A DNA stretch of 64,000 bases from Nocardiopsis metallicus (GTDB taxonomy: Bacteria > Actinomycetota > Actinomycetes > Streptosporangiales > Streptosporangiaceae): NCBI RefSeq assembly GCF_014201115.1, contig NZ_JACHDO010000001.1, forward strand, positions 7,683,324-7,747,323. The letters are read 5' to 3'. Below, piece after piece: positions 44,002 to 52,556 of this stretch. The position numbers were made by a program, and so were the translations under genes. Numbering within the stretch: position 1 is the first letter of the stretch; every line of letters starts with the position of its first letter. The notes under the pieces were generated by a model. That model was not told the DNA's origin. It saw nothing but the letters and a program-made list of their open reading frames with translations, and did not search any database.

Positions 44002-45327
44002 TCACGGGTTGCCCTGGGCTCGGGTGCCGGGGACGACCCCGAACACCGCGGGGATGTTCTCCCCGACGTTGTAGATACGACCGGCGATGTGGCGCGGCAG
44101 CGGATAGTGCCGGAACTGGCCCCCCACGGAACGGTCGGGGCTCATCGGCAGCGCCGCGAACTCCATCAGGCGGTCGAGGCGGAACTCCTCGCGTCGGCGT
44201 GAGGAGACCACGGCGATCTCGTTGATCCGCCGGGAACCGTCCGGCCACCGCCCCAGGTGCACGATGGCGTCCACCGCGTTGTTGATCTGGTCGCGGATCG
44301 CCTCGTAGGGGATGTTGCCCTCACCCATGGTCGCCAGGGTCTGCAACCGGTAGATGGCGTCGTCCGCGGAGTTGGCGTGCACCGTCACCAGAGACCCGTC
44401 GTGACCGGTGTTCATCGCCTGCAGCATGTCGATGGTCTCGGCGCCGCGGACCTCACCGACGATGATGCGGTCCGGTCGCATCCGCAGCGCGTTGCGCACC
44501 AGGTCGCGGATGGCGATCTCGCCCCGGCCCTCGATGTTGGCCGGCCGTGACTCCAGCCGCACCACGTGCTCCTGCATCAGCTGGAGCTCGGCGGAGTCCT
44601 CGATCGTCACGATCCGCTCGCTGCTGGGCACGAAGGCCGACAGCGCGTTCAGGAAGGTCGTCTTACCGGTACCGGTACCGCCGGAGACCACGATGTTGAA
44701 CCGGGCCCGCACCATCGCCGACAGCAGCACCCCGGTCGCCTGGTCCAGACTGCCCATCCGCACCAGTTCCTCGACGGGGTAGGGCTTGGGGAAGCGCCGG
44801 ATGGTCAGTACCGGACCGGACAGCGACAGCGGCGGGATGATCACGTTGACACGCTCGCCAGTGGGCAGCCGGGCGTCCACCATCGGAGAGGACTCGTCCA
44901 CGCGCCGGTTGACCAGGGCGACGATGCGGTCGATGGTCTGATAGAGCTGTTCCTCGCCGTTGAAAGCGGCGTTGATCCGCTCCATCCGGCCACCGCGCTC
45001 CACGAACACGTTGTCGGGGCCGTTGACCATGATCTCGGTGATGCTCTCGTCGGCCAGCAGCGGCTCCAGCACGCCCAGGCCCAGGGCCTCGTCCACGACC
45101 CTGCGGATCATCACCGACCGTTCGCGGTCCGACAGCACCGGCCCCTCACGGGACAGGATGTGCCCGACGACCTTCTCCAGACGGACCCGGCGCTGGGCCA
45201 GCGTCAGCTGGGTCAGGTCCTCCAGGTTGATCTCCTCCAGGAGCCGTCGGCGCCAGTGCGTCACACTGCTGCGGTCCGCGCGGTCCTCGACCGCGCGGTC
45301 CTCTTCCAGCCGGTCCTTGAGACCCAT
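44002..45327 (-). CDS. tadA: Tad pilus assembly ATPase TadA (CpaF)
   Basis: The product is 441 aa from ATG 45327 (AGGAAC upstream). It is a secretion ATPase of the CpaF/VirB11 type: N-terminal DLTQLTLAQRRVRLEKVVGHIL, EPLLADESITEIMVNGPDNVFVE, then Walker A GGTGTGKTTFLNAL, an Asp box with VTIEDSAELQL, Walker B region RPDRIIVGEVRGAETIDMLQAMNTGHDGS and the His box VTVHANSADDA. It provides ATP energy for pilus extension (and retraction in some systems) by a hexameric ring on TadB/TadC. Confidence 0.95.
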   Translation of the reverse strand: MGLKDRLEEDRAVEDRADRSSVTHWRRRLLEEINLEDLTQLTLAQRRVRLEKVVGHILSREGPVLSDRERSVMIRRVVDEALGLGVLEPLLADESITEIMVNGPDNVFVERGGRMERINAAFNGEEQLYQTIDRIVALVNRRVDESSPMVDARLPTGERVNVIIPPLSLSGPVLTIRRFPKPYPVEELVRMGSLDQATGVLLSAMVRARFNIVVSGGTGTGKTTFLNALSAFVPSSERIVTIEDSAELQLMQEHVVRLESRPANIEGRGEIAIRDLVRNALRMRPDRIIVGEVRGAETIDMLQAMNTGHDGSLVTVHANSADDAIYRLQTLATMGEGNIPYEAIRDQINNAVDAIVHLGRWPDGSRRINEIAVVSSRRREEFRLDRLMEFAALPMSPDRSVGGQFRHYPLPRHIAGRIYNVGENIPAVFGVVPGTRAQGNP

Positions 45328-45386
45328 GTTCCTCAATCCCTCCTTCGGTGGTGCCGCCGGTGGTGCCCGGGGCTGCTCTCCCCGTC

Positions 45387-45815
45387 TCACACGTTCGGCA
45401 TGTCCACCCGCCGGGTCAGCGTCAGGTTCAGGTCCACCGACGAGAACACGATCGGCATCGGGTGCGAAACCTCCACGTAGTACCCGTCACTGTCGTTCGC
45501 GCCGCTCGTGACGTCGGCGTTCTCCAGCCAGCTCGGTAGGGCGGTGCGGGCCGCCCTCTCGGCGCCTTCCAACTGTTCGCTTCCGGCAACCCGAGCCCCG
45601 GCCCGGGCCGCGGACTCGATGCGTTCGATCGCGACGAAGGCGAGGAAGGCTTCGATCGACACCACCACCGTGAGCAGCAGGATCGGCAGGACCACGGCGA
45701 ACTCCAGGATGGGGCCGCCCCGGTCGGAGTCCCGGCCCGGCCGGGGACCGAACACCAGGCGGCGGAGCCCGCCGGGGCCGCGAACCCGTGTGCCGCGGGC
45801 TCCTGGGGCCATCAC
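45387..45815 (-). CDS. TadE-like pseudopilin (second copy)
   Basis: The product is 142 aa. GTG 45815 overlaps the upstream stop (GTGA); ATG 45812 is the alternative. A basic N-terminus is followed by SDRGG, PILEF and a hydrophobic helix (AVVLPILLLTVVVSIEAFLAFVAI), the TadE signature. The remaining 80 residues form the outer globular part, with VEVSHPMPIVFSSVDLNLTLTR. These minor pseudopilins are processed by the prepilin peptidase and help start or tip the pilus. Confidence 0.88.
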   Translation of the reverse strand: MMAPGARGTRVRGPGGLRRLVFGPRPGRDSDRGGPILEFAVVLPILLLTVVVSIEAFLAFVAIERIESAARAGARVAGSEQLEGAERAARTALPSWLENADVTSGANDSDGYYVEVSHPMPIVFSSVDLNLTLTRRVDMPNV

Positions 45816-46354
45816 GGATCCACCCTCTCCGACTCGTCCTCCGGCTCGTCCGACATCTCCGGCCCGGGTAGCCCGCGTGGCGGAACCTCGGTGACGACCT
45901 TCGCCTCACCGGTGATCTGCCACGGGCCGGTGGTGCCCGGCAGGAACACCGGCATGGCCAGACTCACCCGGGCGAAGCGGGTGCCGTCGCGCTCGAGGAT
46001 CTCCGTGGTCAGGACGTCCTCGGCATCCCAGGGCTCCCGCACGCGTTTACGCGCCTCCTCGTCGATGCGCTCCATGTCGTCCGGGGTGACCGAGGCCTGT
46101 CGGGCCGCCTCCGCCGCCCCGTGCGAGGCGTACATGGAGGTGATGCCGATCAGCAACACCTGCCACACCAGGGCCAGCGCCAACATCATGAACGGAACCA
46201 TCACGGCGAACTCCACGAACACCCCGCCACGATCGTTCCGCCGGGTCCGAAGCCGTGGGCTGTTCGGGACACTCCTGAGTCCCCCAAGCCCGCGGTGCGC
46301 ACGGAACCCCTGGTCGGTCGGTAAACGCCAGGGTCTCCGGTGGTGCTCAACCAC
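45812..46354 (-). CDS. TadE-like pseudopilin (first copy)
   Basis: The product is about 180 aa. I chose GTG 46354 because it overlaps the tadZ stop and has a GGGAGG-like site; the frame is open further upstream. After about 40 basic residues comes NDRGG, VFVEF and the helix AVMVPFMMLALALVWQVLLIGI, the TadE pattern. The outer part contains AEAARQASVTPDDMERI and ARVSLAMPVFLPG. It pairs with the next TadE-like gene; two such genes are common in Tad loci. Confidence 0.87.
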   Translation of the reverse strand: MVEHHRRPWRLPTDQGFRAHRGLGGLRSVPNSPRLRTRRNDRGGVFVEFAVMVPFMMLALALVWQVLLIGITSMYASHGAAEAARQASVTPDDMERIDEEARKRVREPWDAEDVLTTEILERDGTRFARVSLAMPVFLPGTTGPWQITGEAKVVTEVPPRGLPGPEMSDEPEDESERVDP

Positions 46355-47753
46355 CGAAACCCCCTCCCGACCCGGGGGCACCCCGGCCCCAGTGGTCGGG
46401 CGCGCGCACCTGGGACCCGTGACCGTTGACCCGCTCGGGGCCCGAGGCGTTGAGGAAACCGGACACGTCCCGGGTGAACGGGGGGTTTCCGGGTCCGCTG
46501 TTGGGGGGAGTCACCAGCGCGGCCAGGTTCGACGTGATCCCGCCCGAGGGGGTGGAGTTGCCGCCCTTACCGCTGTTACCGCCGGTGGCGGTGGGCACCG
46601 AGAGCAGGTCCAGCTCCGAGGCGAGCCGGGCGAAGGCCTTACGCAGCCCTTCGTCGGTCACCTTCGTGGGATCCCCGTTGTTCTCCCCCGGCTCCAGCGA
46701 CCGGTAGGCGGCCGGTACGGGGGTGCGCAACACCTTGGTACCCAGTAGTTGCTGGAGGAAGTCCGGCTGGATCTCGTTCTTGCGGCTGTGCCGGGTGACC
46801 AGGGAGTGCACGTCCTCGTGCGAGCGGATCTGCAGGCGCTCCCACATCGTCATCAGCCGTTGGGCACCGCGCAGCGCGGGCACATCCGGGGTCACCGTGA
46901 CGACGGCGGTGTCGGCCAGCTCCACGGCCATCGCGGTCGCCTCGCTCATATTGGAACCGCAGTCCACGAGCACCAGCTCGTACCGGGAACGCAGGGCGCT
47001 CAGGATCCTGCGGGTGGCCCGGGCGGTAACGTCCTCGCCGCGCTCGCCGTGTTCGGGCGCGAGCAGCACGTGCGGGCCGCGCGGGTCCACGTAGAGGGTT
47101 TCGGAGAGCATGCCGGGGCTGATGTCGTCGGCCGCGTCCACCAGGTCCGTGATGGACCTGCGGTGCTGGAGGTTGAGGAAGGAGGGCAGGTCACCGGCCT
47201 GGAGGTCCAGGTCCACCAGACACACCACCCGGTCCCGCCGGGCCGCGGCCATCGCCAGGTGTACGGCGCAGGTGGTGGTGCCCACCCCGCCCTTGGCGCC
47301 GCTGATCGTCACGATCCGCCCGCGCACACCCGAGGCGGGCAGGTCCAGGGAGGCCGACTCCAGGTGACGGCGGAGCGTACGGGACCATTCCGCGGCCTTG
47401 GCGATCCGGGTCTCCAGCTCGCCCACCCCGGAGTCGGCGGAGAGCACGCCCCGGGCGCCCGCCTCCATGGCACCGGTGAAGGTCTCGGGGTCCATCGACG
47501 ACGAGACCAGCAGGATCGCCAGTTGCGGGTGGCGGTGCGACAGGTCGCGGATGGTGTCGAAGACCGGGGCCGGACCCAGGTCCTGGTGGACCAGAACCAC
47601 GTCGAGCTCGGGGTGCTCGCCCGCCCCGTTGATCAGTTCCGCGCTCGTGTTCCGGGTGGCGACGAGTTCGGCTCCGGCCAGCTCCTCGAAACGCGCTGTG
47701 AGCACCATCTCTGACGCGGATGTGGGCATCCCCGCTAGGACTCGGAAGTTCAC
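46347..47753 (-). CDS. tadZ: Tad pilus localisation ATPase TadZ (CpaE-like)
   Basis: The product is 468 aa from GTG 47753. The N-terminal receiver-like domain (about 1-130) has DVVLVHQDLGPAPVFDTIRDL and LAILLVSSSMDPETFTGAMEAGARGVL. The MinD/ParA-type ATPase domain follows (about 140-385), with the deviant Walker A SGAKGGVGTTTCAVHLA and LVDLDLQAGDLPSFLNL. The last 85 residues are Gly/Pro/Asn-rich. TadZ positions the Tad machine in the cell. It lies between cpaB and the first tadE. Confidence 0.92.
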   Translation of the reverse strand: MNFRVLAGMPTSASEMVLTARFEELAGAELVATRNTSAELINGAGEHPELDVVLVHQDLGPAPVFDTIRDLSHRHPQLAILLVSSSMDPETFTGAMEAGARGVLSADSGVGELETRIAKAAEWSRTLRRHLESASLDLPASGVRGRIVTISGAKGGVGTTTCAVHLAMAAARRDRVVCLVDLDLQAGDLPSFLNLQHRRSITDLVDAADDISPGMLSETLYVDPRGPHVLLAPEHGERGEDVTARATRRILSALRSRYELVLVDCGSNMSEATAMAVELADTAVVTVTPDVPALRGAQRLMTMWERLQIRSHEDVHSLVTRHSRKNEIQPDFLQQLLGTKVLRTPVPAAYRSLEPGENNGDPTKVTDEGLRKAFARLASELDLLSVPTATGGNSGKGGNSTPSGGITSNLAALVTPPNSGPGNPPFTRDVSGFLNASGPERVNGHGSQVRAPDHWGRGAPGSGGGFGG

Positions 47754-47759
47754 CGGTGC

Positions 47760-48539
47760 CTACCCCCCATGCGGCGTACGCCGCTCGTCGGTCTGTTCGT
47801 CCGTGCCCTGGGCCTCGTCGCGCTCTTCGATGAGTTCGGCGAAGTCGCCGCTGCACACCTGCGGTTCACCGGCGTCGCCGCCGCCCGCGGTACTGACCAG
47901 GGCCAGCCGGAGCTTGGTGGAGAACTCCTCGGCGTAGGCCAGCTGGAGCGCGGAATCCGGGCTGAGCCGGAAGGTCACGGGAACCACGCCGGCCACCCCG
48001 CCGCCCTCGGACTCCTGGCTGCGCAGTTCCCCGATGTCGAGCACCTCCACCTCGGTGAGGATCCGGGACGCACAGGCCTCACCGTGGTCGCGCGGCTGGA
48101 ACGTGCCGTAGATGTCCACGATGGAACCGCGCCGGACCTTGCCCGCCACCCCGGTCTCGGCGTTGACCATGATGGCGATCTCCCGCTCCCCGGCGGTCAG
48201 GGTCGGCTGGGGCTGGATCATGCCGCGCTGGAGGATGGCCCCCTGCTCCAGGTGGGTGGAGGCCACCAGTTCCTGGCCCTCGGGGGTGTCGATCTGTTCG
48301 AGGTCGGTGATGAAGACCTCCGGGTCGAAGTACGCGGAGGGGACCTCGTACGTCTCCACCGAGTCCCGGCCGATCGGCTGGTAGGCCTCGACGTCCTCGG
48401 CAAGGCGCAGCACGGTGGAGAACTGGCCCAGTTGTTGCTGCTGGTTGCTGATGTAGGTGAAGACGGAGGCGAACACGGCGACGGCGCCGATAGCGGCCAC
48501 GACCATGAGGAGGACGCCGCGTCGCTGACGGGGGTTCAT
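47760..48539 (-). CDS. cpaB: Flp pilus assembly protein CpaB/RcpC
   Basis: The product is 259 aa from ATG 48539. It has one N-terminal membrane helix (RGVLLMVVAAIGAVAVFASVFTYI), then an SAF-like domain: VEAYQPIGRDSVETYEVP, LVASTHLEQGAILQRGMI, and the RcpC/CpaB region TAGEREIAIMVNAETGVAGKVRRGSIVDIYGTF. The C-terminus is acidic. It is part of the outer side of the Tad machine. Its stop is 6 bp from the tadZ start. Confidence 0.9.
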   Translation of the reverse strand: MNPRQRRGVLLMVVAAIGAVAVFASVFTYISNQQQQLGQFSTVLRLAEDVEAYQPIGRDSVETYEVPSAYFDPEVFITDLEQIDTPEGQELVASTHLEQGAILQRGMIQPQPTLTAGEREIAIMVNAETGVAGKVRRGSIVDIYGTFQPRDHGEACASRILTEVEVLDIGELRSQESEGGGVAGVVPVTFRLSPDSALQLAYAEEFSTKLRLALVSTAGGGDAGEPQVCSGDFAELIEERDEAQGTDEQTDERRTPHGG

Positions 48540-48588
48540 AGGGGGTGGTTTCCGTTTCCAGTGTCGTCGTGGGCCGGTCCGGCGGGCC

Positions 48589-49800
48589 CTAGCGGGAGTA
48601 GGTTCTCGGGGGTTCCGGCTGTGGGGAGCGGTTCTGGAACTCGGGATCCTCCGTCCGGTCGGTCGAGGGGGGAGGTCGGTGACCGGACCGGCGGGGCGGG
48701 GTCGCCTGTGCGGTGGGGGAACCGGGCGCGGGCGGCCCTGGGGGTGTGGGGGCGCCGCCCGGCTGAGGGTGGCCGGGGGCAGCGGGGCGCGGAGCCTGGC
48801 GGGGCTGGGCCCGAGGGTCCAGCGGGGGGTCTGGAGGGTTCTGCGCGCGCTGCGGGCGCTGAGGGCTCGGGGGGTTCTGCGGGCTCGGGGCGGGCGGGCG
48901 TCCGCCCCTCGGTGGAGCGGAACCGGTCTGGTGCGCCCGGATGGGCTTTCCGGTGGAGTGGCACCGGCAGAACGGGCACTGCTGGGCGGACACGGGTTCA
49001 CCGCACCAGGAGCACGCTGCCGCCCGGACGGCCCCGGCGGCATAGGCGAGCGCCTGCGGGTGGGCGCTCAACGCCACGAACTCCACGTACTTGTCGGTGC
49101 CCCAGTACGCGGGCCCCAGCGGCTGCGCGGGAAGGGTCCTGGTGGCCACTGGTTGGATGGCCCGGGGCAGGTTCTCGTCGAACAGCTTGGTGATGCCCGG
49201 GTCCGGGGTGGAGCACAGCAGCTGCACCGGCTGCACCGGGCGGAAGGGCAGTCTGCGGGCGACCTCGGCCGGGCGCAGTCGGCCCACCTGGGTATTGGGG
49301 GCGCAGTAGGCGAGGAAGGACACGGTGGGCGCGTACGAGCCCATGTGCTGTTTCAGGCTCGTCGGCAGGGTGGACAGGTTGGAGACCGTGCGCAGCCAGG
49401 CTCCGGCCAGGAGGTGCTTGGGGAGTTCGTCGCTGAGAGCGGCCACCATCCCCGGCGGTAGGTAGGGGGCGAGGTAGGACAGCTGGTCGGCGATCAGGGA
49501 CAGGGCAAGGGGGGACAGGTTGACGCCGATCCCGGCGATGTGGTCGGTGCGCAGGGCGCCGCGCGCGAAGTTGATCGCGCGCTGGGCGTCCGAGTCCTGC
49601 CAGGCCGGGTAGAGCGCCACGACCTTGCGGCCCGCGCCCACCTCCTCCCTGGCGAAGGCGACGAAGGCGGCGCTGCGCACGCCGACGCTGTCGCCTTGAA
49701 GGGCGAACCGTTGTGCTCCGGCCTCGCCCACGTGGCCCGTGCTGGGGACATCCGCCAACAGGGCTACGGTCGTCGCCGACCGAGGTAGGGCATTGGACAC
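48589..49800 (-). CDS. Unknown Tad-operon protein with zinc-ribbon-like motif and Pro-rich tail
   Basis: The product is 403 aa from GTG 49800 (GGAG 8 bp upstream). The first 270 residues form one globular domain without signal or membrane helix (GRKVVALYPAWQDSDAQRAINFARGALRTDHIAGIGVNLSPLAL and SLIADQLSYLAPYLPPGMVAAL). Then ACSWCGEPVSAQQCPFC (CxxC-x8-CxxC) looks like a zinc ribbon. The last 115 residues are over 30 percent Pro, with Arg and Gln. First gene of the tad operon, 49 bp before cpaB, so it is likely a regulator or adaptor of the machine. No family recognised. Confidence 0.75.
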   Translation of the reverse strand: MSNALPRSATTVALLADVPSTGHVGEAGAQRFALQGDSVGVRSAAFVAFAREEVGAGRKVVALYPAWQDSDAQRAINFARGALRTDHIAGIGVNLSPLALSLIADQLSYLAPYLPPGMVAALSDELPKHLLAGAWLRTVSNLSTLPTSLKQHMGSYAPTVSFLAYCAPNTQVGRLRPAEVARRLPFRPVQPVQLLCSTPDPGITKLFDENLPRAIQPVATRTLPAQPLGPAYWGTDKYVEFVALSAHPQALAYAAGAVRAAACSWCGEPVSAQQCPFCRCHSTGKPIRAHQTGSAPPRGGRPPAPSPQNPPSPQRPQRAQNPPDPPLDPRAQPRQAPRPAAPGHPQPGGAPTPPGPPAPGSPTAQATPPRRSGHRPPPSTDRTEDPEFQNRSPQPEPPRTYSR

Positions 49801-50520
49801 TGGGAAAGCTCCATCGGTTCTACGCACTAGGGCGATTTCGGAAGTTGCAGAGGCGCCCCGCGTCTGTAGGTGCCACTCGGACGCATCGTAACGAATGGGT
49901 GCGGCACAGGGGGAGGCCCGGTATTCGCGACCTAAGGGTCAGGGTGGTGCGATGCGGTGTCCTTTTGTCGACGGGCGCACGGTGACCGGGTTGACGGGGG
50001 TGGGGCCCCGACGCTGGCGGAGGGGGAGGGATCCCTTTGGGTGCGCCTGGCGCCTCTCGTGGTCGTGCGGGGCAGTGGTGGCCGTATGTGGCCACGCGGC
50101 CTTGGGTTTTTCGTCCCTGAAGTCACTTTGTTCCTTTGGCCTGCGGATCTGTGTCGGGCAGGACGCGGACCGTGATTCGGCTGTGCGGCGGGCGGAGGGT
50201 GGAGGACGGGCTCGGAGGGGGCTGGTGGACGCCTGGGGCGAAGCGAGCAGGCGGTAAAGGGGAGGGCCAAAAGAAGAAAAGGGGCCCGGCTATCCAAGGA
50301 TGCCTTTCCGGGGCCGCCACTACCAGTGCCACCGGGCCTGAGTGTGGACAACTCGGTGGAGAAATGTTTCCCGTGGGGCGAACGGGGCCACCCCCGCCCC
50401 GTGGGCCGGAAGTGTCGTGTGCGTCTCGTTCGGGATTGCCGACCCCGCCAGCGGGAACGATACAAGGGGACTTCGCGTCATATCTTGAGAAGTCACGCGC
50501 CCCCTGAGGAGAAGAACACG
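49801..50520. other. Divergent intergenic region upstream of tad operon
   Basis: About 720 bp with no gene recognised. It holds the shared 16-bp motif at 50079-50094 and a weak GC-rich hairpin near 50280-50325. The tad operon and the DUF1232 gene are transcribed away from each other here. Confidence 0.45.
50079..50094 (-). promoter_or_regulatory. Shared 16-bp motif upstream of tad operon
   Basis: Read in the tad direction the site is TGGCCACATACGGCCA, 279 bp before the first start codon. It differs by one base from the site upstream of the Hint-RNase toxin gene (14044-14059). This is the link that ties the tad operon to the island genes. Confidence 0.5.
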
Positions 50521-51027
50521 ATGCGCAAGGCAAACCGGGCCGCTGCCGGTGCGGCCGCTTGGCAGGTCATCCGGAACACCGACAGCAAGGTCTCCCTGTG
50601 GGAGCGCGCCCGCTCGATCCCGCGCATGCTCGGGGCGAAGCTGCGCGGCCGCTACCCCGAACTCGGCGGCGGCAAGCTCTTCATGATGCTGGTGCTGGTC
50701 GGCTACATCGTCTCCCCGATCGACTTCATCCCGGAGCTGATCTTCTCGGTCTTCGGTCTGATCGACGACGTCGCCGTGGCCGTGTGGCTGACCACCATGG
50801 CGCTGGGCGAGAGCGAGCGTTTCGTGCTCTGGGAGAGGGAGCGCCAGGCGCAGGAGGCCTTCGAGCGCGCCAACGAGCAAGGCCAGGGGCACGGCCAGGG
50901 GCACGGCCGGGGTTCCGGTCCGGGCAGCCACCAGGACCAGCCTTACCAGGGTTACCAGGGCCGGGAACAGGCCTATCAGAGTCAGCAGTACCAGGAGCAA
51001 GCGTCCGGTCAGAAGCAGAAGAACTGA
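50521..51027 (+). CDS. DUF1232 (YkvA family) membrane protein
   Basis: The product is 168 aa from ATG 50521 (GAGGAG upstream). The DUF1232 core is clear: RARSIPRMLGAKLRGRYPELGGGKLFMMLVLVGYIVSPIDFIPEL and FGLIDDVAVAVWLTTMALGE. A Gln/Gly-rich C-terminal tail follows. The family is small, membrane-associated and of unknown function. Confidence 0.88.
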   Translation: MRKANRAAAGAAAWQVIRNTDSKVSLWERARSIPRMLGAKLRGRYPELGGGKLFMMLVLVGYIVSPIDFIPELIFSVFGLIDDVAVAVWLTTMALGESERFVLWERERQAQEAFERANEQGQGHGQGHGRGSGPGSHQDQPYQGYQGREQAYQSQQYQEQASGQKQKN

Positions 51028-51267
51028 CCAGCGCGGCGGCTGAGCCCGCGGCCACGCCGAACCGCGTCGGTCCGCGCGCGAACCCGAGCAGGCGCCCGAC
51101 GAACGGGCCACATCGGTTGACCAGGCGCAGAACGGTGCCGACCCCGAGGACGTCCACTCGGGTGCCGAGCGCTGTTTCCGGGAGCCGGGGCTGCTCTGAC
51201 CGGAACGCGGGCGAGGTGCTGTGCTGAGGGGCCGTGAGGCGGGACCGGCCGGGCGGCGGGCCCCGCG

Positions 51268-51450
51268 TCAGGCAGCCAGGCCGAGGGCGGTGCGCAGAGC
51301 GCGGCGCACACTCCCGGAACGCCGGCCCCGGCCGTCCTCACGGCTCCCGCCGTGCCGCCGGGCCTCACGGATGAGGCGGGCCTCGCGGGCGGTGCGCTCG
51401 GCCTCAGCGCGGTGGAGGTCGGCGGCCTGGGCGGTGAAGTAGGCGTGCAT
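51268..51450 (-). CDS. Small basic hypothetical protein
   Basis: The product is 60 aa from ATG 51450 with AGGAGC 5 bp upstream. It is a helical start (MHAYFTAQAADLHRAEAERTAREARLIREARR) with an Arg/Gly-rich C-terminus. The good ribosome binding site supports it. Function unknown. Confidence 0.55.
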   Translation of the reverse strand: MHAYFTAQAADLHRAEAERTAREARLIREARRHGGSREDGRGRRSGSVRRALRTALGLAA

Positions 51451-52092
51451 GTTCTGCTCCTGTCGGTCTGTTCGCCCTGTCCGGGCTGGTCCGCCGGGGT
51501 TCGTTCTCCCCGACTGACTACAGACTCCCGCTAAGGCCCCGGCCCGCACATCGGCAGAGAACACCAGAAACATGTCGGACCGGGCGCCTTAGACCGGAGC
51601 TCTCCCGCTTCCCGAACGCCTTAGAGCCCCGTGCATGCCTTAGGCCGCCTGCGCGCCTCGGGCACAGACGGACCCTGCGGAAAGACAACACCGGCCCCGA
51701 GGCCTCGGCCTGCCGCTGTCTCGGTACCGTTCTCCGGGTGGGGCGAACACCACGACGAGGCACGCAGCGCCTTCGAACAGGCCGCCCGGGGATGACGACG
51801 GTCTGGGCGCTTCCCCCCTCGTCCGCCTCCAGCTCCGTCCGGGGCGCGGGTACCCCAGGACGTGGCCGTAGCGTTCCCTTACGGCTTCGGCGCTCGCAAG
51901 GTGAAGTCGACGCTGTTCACGATGAGCGGGGGCTGAGGCGCTGTACGTGCTCGGCCATCCTGGTCCGGGTGACGGTCCCGCGTGGCACGAATCCACGATA
52001 CGAGCCGCGCCCCTCGCGGGGGAGGGGCGCGGCTCGTATCGGTTGTGGACGACTCGGCTCGGCGGTCCGGTTCCCGGCCGCTGCCCGGTCGG
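51451..52092. other. Intergenic region with terminator
   Basis: About 640 bp with no gene recognised. The strong hairpin at 51997-52040 lies at its right end. Confidence 0.4.
51997..52040 (-). terminator. Terminator hairpin of YciI gene
   Basis: A perfect 19-bp stem (GATACGAGCCGCGCCCCTC arms, 6-base loop) lies 52 bp downstream of the YciI-family stop. Confidence 0.8.
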
Positions 52093-52389
52093 TCAGAACT
52101 CCTTGACCAGCGGGCCCAGGACGGGGATCCATTCACGCACCGACACGTCGCTGACCACGCCCTCGGTGCGGAACGGGTCGGGCTCGGTGTGGGCCAAGGC
52201 GTCCGCGGCGGAGTCCGCCCGGAAGAGCAGCAGGGCGCCGGGGGCGTCGTCGGGGCCGAAGGGGCCCGAGCACAGGTTGACGCCCGCGTCGGAGAGCTTG
52301 TCCAGGTACTCGCGGTGCGCGGGCCGGTGCTGGTCGCGGGCCTCGGTGCTGTTCTCGGCGTAGGTGTAGGTGACGGCGTAGATAGCCAT
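52093..52389 (-). CDS. YciI-family protein
   Basis: The product is 98 aa from ATG 52389. It is a ferredoxin-like alpha/beta fold of the YCII type: IYAVTYTYAENSTEARDQHRPAHREYLDKL (with the conserved His), then GPFGPDDAPGALLLFRADSAADALA and DPFRTEGVVSDVSVREW. The family is related to muconolactone isomerase. It is divergent from an IclR regulator and near a 4-hydroxybenzoate hydroxylase, which fits a role in aromatic breakdown. Confidence 0.88.
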   Translation of the reverse strand: MAIYAVTYTYAENSTEARDQHRPAHREYLDKLSDAGVNLCSGPFGPDDAPGALLLFRADSAADALAHTEPDPFRTEGVVSDVSVREWIPVLGPLVKEF

Positions 52390-52556
52390 GGCCGGGTCTC
52401 CTCTGTCGTGTCGCCCGGGGGCAGGGGCGGGGTGGTCGGTTGCGGTGCCAGGATGCCAGTTCGCACTGCCGCGGGGCCGGGCGAGGCACGGTTTCCGGTC
52501 GGGATCGCGCTCAGGGCACGTCCGCGATGGCAGACTTCGCTTCGAGGAGGGGATCG

